Below are positions 1 through 8,411 of a stretch of DNA of 64,000 bases, piece after piece. Numbering within the stretch: position 1 is the first letter of the stretch; the number at the start of each line of letters is the position of its first letter. The DNA lies in NCBI GenBank assembly GCA_965243105.1, contig CBDEUC010000001.1, positions 248,001 through 312,000 of the forward strand, given 5' to 3'. This DNA comes from WLWS01 sp965243105 (GTDB lineage: Bacteria > Pseudomonadota > Gammaproteobacteria > Eutrophobiales > Eutrophobiaceae). The translations under genes were made by a program, and so were the position numbers. Under the pieces are notes generated by a model, which had not been told where the DNA came from, made no database searches, and saw only the letters and a list, made by a program, of their open reading frames with translations.

Positions 1-461
1 CTGCTCGGTGTAGGAATAAAGGACGCGACGGAAGCCACGTTGATGATTGAGCCAGAGCCGTTCTGCACCATGATCCCGAGTGCTACATGGGCCAGTTTCA
101 TGCTTGCATAAATATGAACATTGCTAATGTCCTCGTGCTTCTTCCAGTCCAGCGCGTGGTATTCACCATCTTCAGCATAACCTGCGTTATTCACAAGCAT
201 GTCCAGGTCTACTTCATGTCTCATTTCATCGGCCAGTGAGTCGATGTTTTCCATTGCGGATAGATCCAGCACCATGCAACGAGCGCTGACACCGTGATCA
301 TTACTGAGCTGTTGCGCCAGGGACTGCAGTTTTTCCTCGCGGCGCCCAATTAGCCACATGGACTTATGGCTTCCTGCCAGCTGGCGAGCGAATTCCGCAC
401 CGATCCCACTTGACGCGCCGGTGATAACAGCCAGTTTTGTATCCGAGTTTTCCTTGTTCAT
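1..461 (-). CDS. SDR family oxidoreductase, C-terminus outside the window
   Basis: Short-chain dehydrogenase/reductase with the classical layout: dinucleotide-binding TGASSGIG at residues 14-21, NNAG at 91-94, and the catalytic-serine strand (NVAS) near 141-144. The YxxxK active-site pair would lie beyond the window edge, so the gene is cut at its 3' end; 153 codons are visible. It starts only 4 bases after the stop of the molybdate ATPase gene on the same strand, so it may be the last gene of the mod operon. Nothing in the visible part tells the substrate. Confidence 0.88.
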   Translation of the reverse strand, partial: MNKENSDTKLAVITGASSGIGAEFARQLAGSHKSMWLIGRREEKLQSLAQQLSNDHGVSARCMVLDLSAMENIDSLADEMRHEVDLDMLVNNAGYAEDGEYHALDWKKHEDISNVHIYASMKLAHVALGIMVQNGSGSIINVASVASFIPTPS

Positions 462-465
462 TTGT

Positions 466-1569
466 TCAGGACCTTGGCATCAGGTGAATTCCTTTTCCCA
501 GCAGGGATACGCTCAGTTGACCCCCCTTGTTCAAGCCGTTTCTCTCTGCCACGTGGGTTGGCACGCTCATGGTCAGGGTTGCTTCGTCGCCATTTACACG
601 GACACTTACCGAGGTCGTCTCACCCATGACGATAAATTCATCAATTTCCCCACTAACGGGATTTTCCCGTTCACCCCTTGAAGGCCTGTCTCGCCTGTGA
701 AGGATGAGGTTTTCTGCCGGTATCACCCAATCTACTTCATCGCCAACCTTGAATTCGGGGCGATGAAGCGTTTCAAGGACATGATCATACCAGCGAATTG
801 TTGTTATCCCTTGACCTGCATCATGGTTTTCCACGGTTGCGGTAAATACATTGTAATGCCCCACGAGGTGAGCCACGTGACTGTTAACGGGATGCGCCAT
901 GATTTCCTGCGGTGAGTCGAGCTGGAGTGTTTTACCGTGATGAATAATGCAGATGCGATCTGCAATTCGTCTCGCTTCGTTCAGGTCATGGGTGACGTGA
1001 ATGATGGGCAGGCCCAGCTGTCCCTTCAACTGGATTAACTCCCTGACAAGCTTGCGACGAGTCTGCTGGTCAACGGCAGAAAATGGTTCGTCCAGGAGTA
1101 AAACCTTGGGCTCCCTGGCCAGTGCCCTGGCCAATGCTACGCGCTGTTGCTGGCCACCGGAAAGTTGCGAGGGATAGCGCTCTTCAAGTCCTTCCATGTT
1201 TACGGTTTTTAAAAGTGAAGTCACCTTTTTATGGACGATGTCACGGTCTTTGCCGTCCACGGCAACCGAGATATTTTCAAAGGCAGTGAGATGAGGGAAC
1301 AGGGCATAGTCCTGGAAAACCAGTCCGGCTCGCCGCTGCTGCGGCGGAAGATTTATATTGTTGTCAGGGTTAAGCCAGTCAATGCCATTTGCACTGATTT
1401 TTCCCTGCCGGGGTTCATAAAGCCCGGCGATACTTCTAAGTGCTGTTGTTTTACCACTGCCTGATGGCCCAAGCAGTACAAGGATTTCACCAACGCCGCA
1501 GGAGAAATCCATATCAAGCGGAATCGGCCTGGTTTGCGCCAGCTTTACCTTGATGAGATCAGTGCTCAT
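466..1569 (-). CDS. modC: Molybdate ABC transporter ATP-binding protein
   Basis: Cytoplasmic ATPase that powers molybdate import with the ModA and ModB products encoded just upstream. Walker A GPSGSGKTT at residues 34-42, signature LSGGQ at 136-140, Walker B ending in LLLDE near 157-161 and the switch histidine H194 (VTHD) are all present. The last 65 or so residues resemble the MOP oxyanion-binding domain typical of ModC. The 367-residue length fits the family. The ATG at 1569 overlaps the modB stop by 11 bases, which favours it over an in-frame start 21 bases upstream. A related sulfate or iron ATPase is possible, but the operon argues for molybdate. Confidence 0.9.
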   Translation of the reverse strand: MSTDLIKVKLAQTRPIPLDMDFSCGVGEILVLLGPSGSGKTTALRSIAGLYEPRQGKISANGIDWLNPDNNINLPPQQRRAGLVFQDYALFPHLTAFENISVAVDGKDRDIVHKKVTSLLKTVNMEGLEERYPSQLSGGQQQRVALARALAREPKVLLLDEPFSAVDQQTRRKLVRELIQLKGQLGLPIIHVTHDLNEARRIADRICIIHHGKTLQLDSPQEIMAHPVNSHVAHLVGHYNVFTATVENHDAGQGITTIRWYDHVLETLHRPEFKVGDEVDWVIPAENLILHRRDRPSRGERENPVSGEIDEFIVMGETTSVSVRVNGDEATLTMSVPTHVAERNGLNKGGQLSVSLLGKGIHLMPRS

Positions 1570-2230
1570 GACGCCTGTCCAGCCTGTCATTCAGAACATA
1601 AATTCCACAGATCGCAACGAAAGACATCAACAGCAGAGATGCAGACATGATGCCGGCACTGTGATTATCAAACGCCTGTACCCGGTCATAAATAGAGATC
1701 GCAATCGTGCGGGTTTCACCTTCGATGTTGCCTCCGACCATCAGCACAACCCCGAATTCTCCCAGCGTATGTGCAAAGGTAAGAATGGCAGCCGACAGGA
1801 TCCCGGGCCAGGCAAGGGGCAACTCTATCTTCCAGAAAGTCTGCCAGCTGCTAAGCCCACAACACCATGCAGCCTCACGAATAGAGATCGAAATGGACTC
1901 AAAGGCACGCTGCATGGGTTGGATAGCAAAAGGGATATTAAAAATAAAGGAGGCAATCAACAAGCCCTGGAAGGAAAATACCAGGGGGCCGTCAAAGAGA
2001 GCCTGGTAGGTCCTGCCAATCAGGGACTGGTTACCCATGAACGACAACAGGTAAAAACCAAGAACTGTCGGTGGAAGGAGCAGTGGAAGCGCGAGTAGTG
2101 TTTGCACCGCGCTGCGTCCGGGAAAACGGTGCCAGGCTATCAGGCGTGACAACAGGATACCCGCCGGCACCAGCACGATTACCGTGCAAAGACCCAGTGC
2201 AAGGGAAAGTTTAAGGGCCTGCCAGTCCAT
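1559..2230 (-). CDS. modB: Molybdate ABC transporter permease
   Basis: Inner-membrane permease of the ModABC molybdate importer. The protein (223 residues from the ATG at 2230) is almost entirely hydrophobic, with about five membrane segments. It carries the EAA-type loop that contacts the ATPase in the stretch around EAAWCCGLSSWQTFWKIELP, and the family motif HTLGEFGVVLMVGG follows. It overlaps modA upstream by 20 bases and modC downstream by 11, as expected for a translationally coupled operon. A TTG 12 bases upstream is the only alternative start. Confidence 0.92.
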   Translation of the reverse strand: MDWQALKLSLALGLCTVIVLVPAGILLSRLIAWHRFPGRSAVQTLLALPLLLPPTVLGFYLLSFMGNQSLIGRTYQALFDGPLVFSFQGLLIASFIFNIPFAIQPMQRAFESISISIREAAWCCGLSSWQTFWKIELPLAWPGILSAAILTFAHTLGEFGVVLMVGGNIEGETRTIAISIYDRVQAFDNHSAGIMSASLLLMSFVAICGIYVLNDRLDRRHEH

Positions 2231-3020
2231 CCTGCTTCGCAATCGGGGTCAAAGAAGAAATTACGTAGCCATGCTGTTCAAGGATATTTAAGGCCTTATC
2301 CGATTGCAGGAATTCATAAAACCGGGTCTCGGCATCATTTGCTCCATGAAGCAACAAAAGGTGCTGTTTCAGTGGTGTGTGCCAGGTCTCGGGTATGGGA
2401 AATACTCGTCCTTTTCCAGCAAGTTCGGGAAGCATGGCATGAGACAGTGGAATGATCCCCGCATCGACGTTACCACTAAGGGAAATCTGCGTGGCCTGCG
2501 CAGCGTTCTCCGCGAGCAACAGGCGCTGCCGTTCAATAGCCCACAGGCCGGCTTTTTGCATTGCCTGCTGCGCAGCAATTCCGTACGGGGCATGCGCGGG
2601 ATTAGCGATGACAATACGCGAATAATTTCCGTGCTGAAGATCCCTGGTCACCGCATTGAGATTATTATATCGTGAGAGTTGCGAGGAAGCGGGAACATAA
2701 AGGGCGATTCGGCCACGAGCGATGGTCACGCTTGCAAGCATGTTGATGTCGTTATCTCTCAGGATATCGATGTATTTTTCGTCGGCACTGAGAAAAACCT
2801 TGAAGGGTGCGCCCTGGATCAACTGGCGTGTAAAATTCCCTGATGAGCCAAAGGACAGCCGGGGCCTGATTCCTTCATCCCGTTCAAAAGACTTCGAGAT
2901 TTCGCTAATGGCGTGAGACATGTTTGACGCTACCGCCACGTTGACGGAGTTGGCAACGGCATCAAGTGGTAGTAACAGGACAAAAACGACCAGTCGGGCT
3001 AAATATTGTGAAGGGGTCAT
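2211..3020 (-). CDS. modA: Periplasmic molybdate-binding protein
   Basis: Substrate-binding component of the molybdate importer, 269 residues. It has an N-terminal signal peptide (hydrophobic run ending in DAVANS) and then the ModA fold: VNVAVASNM at the start of the mature domain, FGSSGNFTRQL for oxyanion binding, and APYGIAAQQAMQKAGLW. The length suits the family. First gene of a modA-modB-modC(-SDR) minus-strand operon. The nearest clear need for molybdenum in this window is xanthine dehydrogenase at 38-42 kb. No ModE-type regulator is visible. Confidence 0.9.
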   Translation of the reverse strand: MTPSQYLARLVVFVLLLPLDAVANSVNVAVASNMSHAISEISKSFERDEGIRPRLSFGSSGNFTRQLIQGAPFKVFLSADEKYIDILRDNDINMLASVTIARGRIALYVPASSQLSRYNNLNAVTRDLQHGNYSRIVIANPAHAPYGIAAQQAMQKAGLWAIERQRLLLAENAAQATQISLSGNVDAGIIPLSHAMLPELAGKGRVFPIPETWHTPLKQHLLLLHGANDAETRFYEFLQSDKALNILEQHGYVISSLTPIAKQDGLAGP

Positions 3021-3140
3021 TGGATTGTCAGGTTATACTATGGGCCAGGTAATAAAACAGCACACACGTGCGCGAGGCGAGCAACATTCATCGTGAAATT
3101 GTGATTTAACGCCTTAAATTTAAAGGAGAAAAATTATAAC

Positions 3141-4004
3141 ATGATTTTGCTAACTGGCATTACCGGTACCACCGGTTCTTTACTGCTCAAGGAGCTGTCC
3201 GGCAAGGGTATCCCCCTGCGGGCAATGGTTCGAAATCCCGACAAGGTCAAGGACCTATCCATCCCCGACCTTGAAATAGTCACCGGCGATTTTGAAGACA
3301 GTGCCTCAATTGAAGCTGCACTGGCTGGTGTCGACAAGGCTTTCATGATGATGTCCAATTCCCCCAACCAGCTGGACTGCGAAAAACGTTTTATTGACGC
3401 CGCGGTGAAGTGTAATACAGGGCACCTGGTCAAGCTTTCCGCATCCAGCTCGCAAAAAGACGCGGCCGCCCTGTTAAAGAAATTCCATGCAGAGTCGGAG
3501 GAGTACCTTGCTAATTCCGGGCTCACCTGGACCTCGGTGAGACCCAATTACTACATGCAAAATAATTTCGCCTCGGCGCAAACCATCGTAGCCGATGACA
3601 AGATCTTTTTGCCGATGGGCAAGGGCCGCGTGGGTGCAATAGATGTGCGTGACGTAGCCACTTTTCTTGCGGCAGTGCTGACGGGCTCCGGACACGAATC
3701 ACAGACTTACTATATCACCGGTTCCGAGATCCTGTCCTTTGCTGACATGGCGAGCCAGATGTCAGAAGTGCTTGGACGCGAAATCCAGTACATTGATATA
3801 CCGCCGGAGGAATTTAGCAAGGTGTTACTGAGTTTTGGCATTGACGAGTGGTATGTAGGGGCCCTGTGCGATCTTTTTTATCACACGGCGCGGGATGATG
3901 GTGCTCGCGTTACCGACACATTTACCGAAGTGACTGGACAGGCTCCCATTAGCTTTCGTGATTTTGTTCGCGCTCATGCACAGGTTTTTACCGCGCAGGA
4001 GTGA
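3141..4004 (+). CDS. NmrA-type NAD(P)-binding reductase (atypical SDR)
   Basis: Atypical SDR of the NmrA / NAD(P)H:quinone or azoreductase-like group, 287 residues. The glycine-rich loop TGITGTTG at residues 5-12 is the TGxTGxxG form of this group. The middle contains the typical LVKLSASS strand and the VRPNYYMQN segment, and there is no YxxxK catalytic pair. It is preceded by a strong ribosome site (AAAGGAG about 13 bases before the ATG). The lipoprotein gene that follows overlaps its end. The substrate cannot be read from sequence; quinone or redox-sensor functions are both known in the family. Confidence 0.85.
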   Translation: MILLTGITGTTGSLLLKELSGKGIPLRAMVRNPDKVKDLSIPDLEIVTGDFEDSASIEAALAGVDKAFMMMSNSPNQLDCEKRFIDAAVKCNTGHLVKLSASSSQKDAAALLKKFHAESEEYLANSGLTWTSVRPNYYMQNNFASAQTIVADDKIFLPMGKGRVGAIDVRDVATFLAAVLTGSGHESQTYYITGSEILSFADMASQMSEVLGREIQYIDIPPEEFSKVLLSFGIDEWYVGALCDLFYHTARDDGARVTDTFTEVTGQAPISFRDFVRAHAQVFTAQE

Positions 4005-4350
4005 TATTCACGGCAAGCCAGCCCGACCTGCAGGGAGCCTGGGAACGTTCCTTTGTGCCCTGTACATGGGTAGTTTCCTCGCTGCCTGCTCGGACTACCA
4101 GCAGGGTTACCAGGACGGATACCAGGGTAAGCAAGCCGCTACCTGGCTGGTTTGGGGTGGAGATGAGTACGAGGCCGGGTTTATTGAAGGTCAAATGCAG
4201 CAGGCCCACGATGACTGGTACGCAGAAAACCAGCCGGATATGGATGAAAGCCTCAGCTGTCCTGTTGTTGTCGCACGAATGTCACCGGTGGTCGTCACTG
4301 ATGAACACGGGTTTATCGATCTTGGCAGGGAGATACACGGAAACTTTTAA
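3976..4350 (+). CDS. Small putative lipoprotein
   Basis: A 124-residue protein of unknown function. The N-terminus carries positive charges, then a hydrophobic stretch ending in a lipobox (SFLAAC), so it is probably lipidated and exported. The mature part opens with a tyrosine/glycine-rich repeat (QQGYQDGYQGK) and later has EAGFIEGQMQQA. I chose the ATG at 3976; a GTG at 3958 is also in frame. The gene overlaps the end of the NmrA-type gene by 29 bases in another frame. A competing ORF in the +2 frame at 4001-4354 lacks a signal and looks like a shadow. Confidence 0.6.
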   Translation: MHRFLPRRSDIHGKPARPAGSLGTFLCALYMGSFLAACSDYQQGYQDGYQGKQAATWLVWGGDEYEAGFIEGQMQQAHDDWYAENQPDMDESLSCPVVVARMSPVVVTDEHGFIDLGREIHGNF

Positions 4351-4402
4351 GTAGCAGGAAAGATCCTGGATCTGGCAGCCTTGGTGGCCCCGGGATAAAC
4401 AA

Positions 4403-4978
4403 CTAGACCCTGTCCATCCACTTGTCCTGGTACTCGGCTGGCTGTGCGCGCATTTTATCAATGAGTTCGACAGGATCCTCGCTCACGATCAGCATTTCGC
4501 GGTGCATGGGCTTGAGAAATTTTTCATTCACTGCGTGTTCCAGCTGCTGGAGAAGTAAATTGTAATACCCGCAAACATTAAGCAGGGCACAGGGTTTAAC
4601 CTGCACCCCGAGCTGGCGCCAGGTCATAATCTCAAAAAGTTCTTCAAATGTGCCAATTCCTCCAGGCATGGCGATAAAACCATCAGATAATTCTGACATC
4701 ATGGCCTTGCGCTCATGCATGGATTTAACGACATGCAATTCTGTAAGCTCATTATGAGCGATTTCCTTTTTTGCCAGGAATTCAGGTATCACACCGATTG
4801 CCTCTCCGCCTTCCCGCATAACGGTGTTGGCAACAATTCCCATGAGGCCAACGTCACCGCCACCGTACACCAGCTGTATGTTTTCCTTCACCAGCAGTTC
4901 GCCCAGTTTCCTGGCCGTGTCAGCATACTCCGGTCGAGTACCGGGGCTGGACCCGGTAAAAACGCAAATTCTTTTCAT
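4403..4978 (-). CDS. LOG family protein (nucleoside 5'-monophosphate phosphoribohydrolase-like)
   Basis: Rossmann-fold protein of the LOG / TIGR00730 family, 191 residues, full length. The nucleotide-binding GGGDVGLMG at residues 39-47 and the diagnostic PGGIGTFEE at 105-113 are both intact, with R90 and K91 of the HERKAMM motif in place. Characterised members remove ribose 5-phosphate from nucleoside monophosphates, originally described as cytokinin activation. In bacteria an AMP or related nucleotide is a plausible substrate. It stands alone, convergent with the lipoprotein gene and divergent from the P450 gene. Confidence 0.88.
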   Translation of the reverse strand: MKRICVFTGSSPGTRPEYADTARKLGELLVKENIQLVYGGGDVGLMGIVANTVMREGGEAIGVIPEFLAKKEIAHNELTELHVVKSMHERKAMMSELSDGFIAMPGGIGTFEELFEIMTWRQLGVQVKPCALLNVCGYYNLLLQQLEHAVNEKFLKPMHREMLIVSEDPVELIDKMRAQPAEYQDKWMDRV

Positions 4979-5063
4979 TTTGGCTCTTGATTAACCTGTT
5001 TTTTATTTAACACTTAAATTCTTAACGCGGCTGCCATATTATCAGTGCAAGGTAAGCATCACT

Positions 5064-6284
5064 ATGACAAGCAAGATACTATTTGAACCCTATAGCGAGG
5101 AATTTGCGCGCGATCCATACGCTACCTACCGCAGCTTGCGCGAGGCGCAGCCGATATATTACTACGAGGACTGGGATTTATACCTGCTTTCCCGTTACGA
5201 GGATATCGCCGCACTGGTCAATGACCCACGCCTGGTACGCACCCTGGATCATGTCACGTCGCAGGAAGAGGTCATGGCCCGTCGCGAGGCAGAAGGCTGG
5301 GGTGACACACCCAGGCTGAGTAGATTTGTGCGGATCAATATCCTGGACAGCGAGGGCGAGTACCATGATCGCCTGCGTAAGCTGGTATACCGCATATTTA
5401 CACCGCTGCGGGTATCGTCCCTGCGGGAATTTGTGCAGTCCCACGTTGATCAATGTATCAACGATATTGAGAAACAGGGTGCTTTTGATTTTATCGAGGA
5501 TTTCGCTGCACGTATTCCCGGGCACGTGATCGGCGCTTTGCTCGGTGTGCCCATTCCTGAACGACCCAGGCTTCGAGGATGGACGGAGGACATTGTGCAA
5601 TTCTTTGAACCGGAAAGAAGCCCCGAGCAGATTCAGCTTGCGGAGGATACCACCATCGAGCTGGCTGATTACCTGGTCTATCTTTTCGATATTCGACGAA
5701 AAGATCCACAGGACGATCTTATCTCGGAGCTTGTGGCTGCTGAAGGCGCGGGAAAACTTGACCGCGACGAGCTGATTTCAACCTGCATAATACTGCTTGG
5801 CGGAGGCCACGGCTCAACCATTGATGTCTCCGGCAATGGCATGCTCGCACTGTTGCAAAACCCCGAGCAGAAAATGCTGCTGGGAAATGACCTGTCCAAT
5901 ATGCAAACAGCGATACAGGAAATGTTCAGATACGACTCGCCCTTACCCTACTTTCACCGTTACGCCCTTGAAGATATTGAATACAAGGGTGTGACTTATA
6001 AGAAGGGGACCAAGTTCGGCATCCTGTATGGTTCCGCAAATCGCGATCCCGAGCAGTTTGAGAAACCGGATAGTTTTGATATACAGCGTGATCCCAATCG
6101 TCATCTTGCATTTGGGATCGGCGCCCACTTTTGCCTTGGTAATCACCTGGCACGGCTCAACATGGACATCATGTTTAGCGCCTTGTTAAAACGCTTGCCA
6201 GAGATTAGCCTGGTCGATGATGAGCCGGAGTTTCGTGTTGGTTTGACAAGTCGGGGGCTGAAGGCCTTGCGGGTACAATGCTAA
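5064..6284 (+). CDS. Cytochrome P450
   Basis: Soluble bacterial-type cytochrome P450, 406 residues. The heme-thiolate motif FGIGAHFCLG spans residues 350-359 with ligand C357; ExxR is E286-R289 (EMFR); and the C-helix segment YHDRLRKL contains H101 and R105. The I-helix motif that is usually AG-x-[DE]-T is here G247-G248-H249-G250-S251, so the acid is replaced by glycine and the proton-relay threonine by serine, with a Thr next to it at 252. No ferredoxin or ferredoxin reductase lies next to it. Substrate unknown; no P450 family number can be given from sequence reading alone. Confidence 0.95.
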   Translation: MTSKILFEPYSEEFARDPYATYRSLREAQPIYYYEDWDLYLLSRYEDIAALVNDPRLVRTLDHVTSQEEVMARREAEGWGDTPRLSRFVRINILDSEGEYHDRLRKLVYRIFTPLRVSSLREFVQSHVDQCINDIEKQGAFDFIEDFAARIPGHVIGALLGVPIPERPRLRGWTEDIVQFFEPERSPEQIQLAEDTTIELADYLVYLFDIRRKDPQDDLISELVAAEGAGKLDRDELISTCIILLGGGHGSTIDVSGNGMLALLQNPEQKMLLGNDLSNMQTAIQEMFRYDSPLPYFHRYALEDIEYKGVTYKKGTKFGILYGSANRDPEQFEKPDSFDIQRDPNRHLAFGIGAHFCLGNHLARLNMDIMFSALLKRLPEISLVDDEPEFRVGLTSRGLKALRVQC

Positions 6285-6291
6285 ACAGTAG

Positions 6292-6309
6292 GGTCGAATT
6301 TATTCGACC
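6292..6309. promoter_or_regulatory. Palindrome beside a -10-like box upstream of deoC
   Basis: Inverted repeat GGTCGAA-TTTA-TTCGACC, perfect arms of 7 bases. It lies between the P450 stop and a consensus TATAAT at 6315-6320. If that box is used, transcription would begin near 6327 and the palindrome would cover the -35 to -10 interval of deoC, as an operator would. It could instead be a weak transcription terminator for the P450 gene, but the trailing T-run is poor. Confidence 0.35.
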
Positions 6310-6353
6310 TTCCCTATAATGGCCAAATGAATCTGGTCCCACGGATACAAAAT

Positions 6354-7031
6354 ATGAATGACAATATTAATATCGCCTCCATTATCGACCATACCCTGTT
6401 AAAACCGGAAAGTACGCCGGAAATGATAAAGCAGCTGTGCCGGGAAGCAGATGAAAACTCCTTTTGCTCCGTGTGTATATTGCCTGTTTATGTTGGCCTG
6501 GCGGTTGAGGAACTCAAGGATTCCAGCGTAAAAGTTTGCACCGTGGTAGGGTTTCCACTGGGCGCCAATGAAAGCCTGGTCAAGGCCACGGAAACAGAAA
6601 TAGCCGTGGACCAGGGCGCTGACGAGATTGACATGGTCCTGAACGTGGGACTATTAAAGGCGGGTCAAGCTGAGCTTGTAAAAAACGATATACAGGCTGT
6701 CGTTCGCGCAGCCAATGGCAAAACGGTAAAAGTCATCCTTGAAACCTGCCTTTTGGAAGATAGTGAAAAAGTACTGGCCTGCCAGTGCTGCGTTGACGCT
6801 GGCGCAAATTTTGTCAAGACATCTACGGGTTTTTCCAGTGCCGGTGCAACAGTCGAAGATGTCAGCCTGATGCGCAAGACGGTGGGCACTGAGTTAGGGG
6901 TAAAAGCCAGCGGTGGTGTCAGGGACTATGCTACAGCCATCGCCATGATTAACGCGGGGGCCAATCGACTTGGAACAAGTTCGGGAATTGCCATAATCAG
7001 CGGCGCAAGCGCCGCCGGTGATGATTACTAG
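6354..7031 (+). CDS. deoC: Deoxyribose-phosphate aldolase
   Basis: Cleaves 2-deoxyribose 5-phosphate to glyceraldehyde 3-phosphate and acetaldehyde, the last step of deoxynucleoside breakdown. DeoC hallmarks are present: IIDHTLLKPE near the start, DEIDMVLNVG, the Schiff-base lysine in FVKTSTGFSS, and the phosphate-binding VKASGGVRDY. The ATG at 6354 gives 225 residues. An ATG at 6327 is possible but would coincide with the predicted transcription start. It complements the deoxynucleoside genes deoD and deoB at 26-28 kb but is separated from them by about 19 kb. Confidence 0.93.
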   Translation: MNDNINIASIIDHTLLKPESTPEMIKQLCREADENSFCSVCILPVYVGLAVEELKDSSVKVCTVVGFPLGANESLVKATETEIAVDQGADEIDMVLNVGLLKAGQAELVKNDIQAVVRAANGKTVKVILETCLLEDSEKVLACQCCVDAGANFVKTSTGFSSAGATVEDVSLMRKTVGTELGVKASGGVRDYATAIAMINAGANRLGTSSGIAIISGASAAGDDY

Positions 7032-7037
7032 CTTAGC

Positions 7038-7616
7038 CTAGTTTCCCATTGAGGCCGTTCGAGCAACGTTGCCGACGTAGCCACGATGTATCGGCGCAGG
7101 GCTGGCATTCATTTTTCCGGGGCGACCGGGTCTGCCGCTGAAGTTACCCTGGAAAGGCGTACCAAAATTATTGTTGAAGCGCCCGGGGAACTGCTGGTTA
7201 AACAGCCTTGGGTTTACAAAGCGCGAGTTAAAGGCAGGTGAGAAAACCGGGAAGTAGGTGCGTCGCGGTTCTTCACTCGCAAGCTGCACGTTTTGTTGCT
7301 GTTGCAGTCGCGTGGTGCGCAGTTTTTCCCGCTCAAGCTTCAACTGTTCCCGGGCCAGGCGATCTTCCTTTGCCCGTTCCCACTGCTGACTGATCGAGTA
7401 ATAGTTTTCTTCCGGGTCCTGTACGTCAGGAAAATCAGTTTCCAGCTCAAAACTGTTGAGTTCACTGGCAGCATCGGTTTTTGCCGGCGGCGCATCAGAA
7501 AAATGTGTCACACCGTCAGCATCCTGCCACTGGTAAATTGCTGCGGCCTGGCTACCGAGTGCAACAAGCATAAGTGAAGCCAGGATAAAGGTGTGTTTTA
7601 TATATTGTGTTTGCAT
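7038..7616 (-). CDS. Secreted DUF4124 domain protein
   Basis: Exported protein of about 193 residues with a signal peptide ending in QAAA, followed at once by the DUF4124 signature (IYQWQDADGVTHFSDAPP). This is a small beta-domain common in gammaproteobacterial periplasmic proteins. The middle is a charged helical stretch rich in Arg, Glu and Gln that could form a coiled coil. The C-terminal third is rich in Phe, Asn, Gly and Arg and looks disordered. Upstream in-frame ATGs exist, but the start at 7616 leaves a proper signal peptide. Function unknown. Confidence 0.72.
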   Translation of the reverse strand: MQTQYIKHTFILASLMLVALGSQAAAIYQWQDADGVTHFSDAPPAKTDAASELNSFELETDFPDVQDPEENYYSISQQWERAKEDRLAREQLKLEREKLRTTRLQQQQNVQLASEEPRRTYFPVFSPAFNSRFVNPRLFNQQFPGRFNNNFGTPFQGNFSGRPGRPGKMNASPAPIHRGYVGNVARTASMGN

Positions 7617-7713
7617 AAACATTTTGACAGCCCGGGTTCCGTGTCGTTCACTTATTATAGCTGTCTTGCGCAAGGTCTCGAGCAAACTTGAATATTATAT
7701 ATAAAACAATAGT

Positions 7714-8346
7714 TTATGATTCTTTAATGATTGACCTCAGTACTTCGATTTCTTCCTCGTTGACGGTATGTTCCATGCCAGGATAGACGCGAAAATCGAC
7801 ATTGGCACCTCTTTCCATGAGTACATCGCGGGTTTCGTTTGCCCTTGCCAGGGGGATCCAGGGATCCACATCACTGGTGGCAAGAAAAACCGGGGTGTTT
7901 TCCAATGATGCACCGGGCCAGCCAGTTCCTTCGGGGCCAATAAGTCCGCCCGTCAGCGCAACCACACCACCATAGCGACGGGGATAGCGGCTTGCGTATT
8001 CGCAGACCACGCAGGCGCCCTGTGAAAAACCCGCAAGGATCAATTTTTCGCACGGCCATCCCTGCTCAAGCAGGTTCGATACATGGCTGGCCACGCATTC
8101 CATGGTGTGGGAAAGCCAGGGTTCATTTTCCTCGATATTCGCCATGAAGCCGAGGGGGTACCAGGTGTTATTGGCTGCCCTTGGCGCAATGTAGCAGACA
8201 TCATCCAGTGCCAGTGGTCGAACGATCATTTCTTCCATGAAAGTCGGATCCTGTCCGCGGCCATGAAAAAGCAATACAACACGCGATGCGACCTGTAGTT
8301 CGCATCCATAGTACTCGACCGCTGTTTCGAGGTGGGGATTACTCAT
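7714..8346 (-). CDS. Phospholipase/carboxylesterase-type alpha/beta hydrolase
   Basis: Cytoplasmic serine hydrolase of the Abhydrolase_2 group, 210 residues, no signal peptide. Oxyanion region LLFHGRGQDP at 25-34, nucleophile S108 in GFSQG, acid D161 (TSDVDPW) and H193 (GMEHTV) form a full triad. Typical substrates of the family are short esters and lysophospholipids; dienelactone hydrolases are more distant. It is divergent from the YkvI-like transporter gene, and the 65-base gap between them would hold both promoters. Confidence 0.85.
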   Translation of the reverse strand: MSNPHLETAVEYYGCELQVASRVVLLFHGRGQDPTFMEEMIVRPLALDDVCYIAPRAANNTWYPLGFMANIEENEPWLSHTMECVASHVSNLLEQGWPCEKLILAGFSQGACVVCEYASRYPRRYGGVVALTGGLIGPEGTGWPGASLENTPVFLATSDVDPWIPLARANETRDVLMERGANVDFRVYPGMEHTVNEEEIEVLRSIIKES

Positions 8347-8411
8347 TTTAATAGGCTACGTGGGTGTTGAGCGCTTGCTTTTATACCATGGAATCATCAA
8401 GATTCTGAATA

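Noticed and set aside
1550..2098. Open reading frame of 182 codons on the plus strand opposite modB
   Set aside because: It runs antisense to a clear modB gene, has no recognisable domain and no credible ribosome site; it is a by-product of modB codon use.
4001..4354. Alternative plus-strand frame of 117 codons over the lipoprotein gene
   Set aside because: The overlapping frame has a lipobox and signal sequence; this one has neither and shows a random composition.
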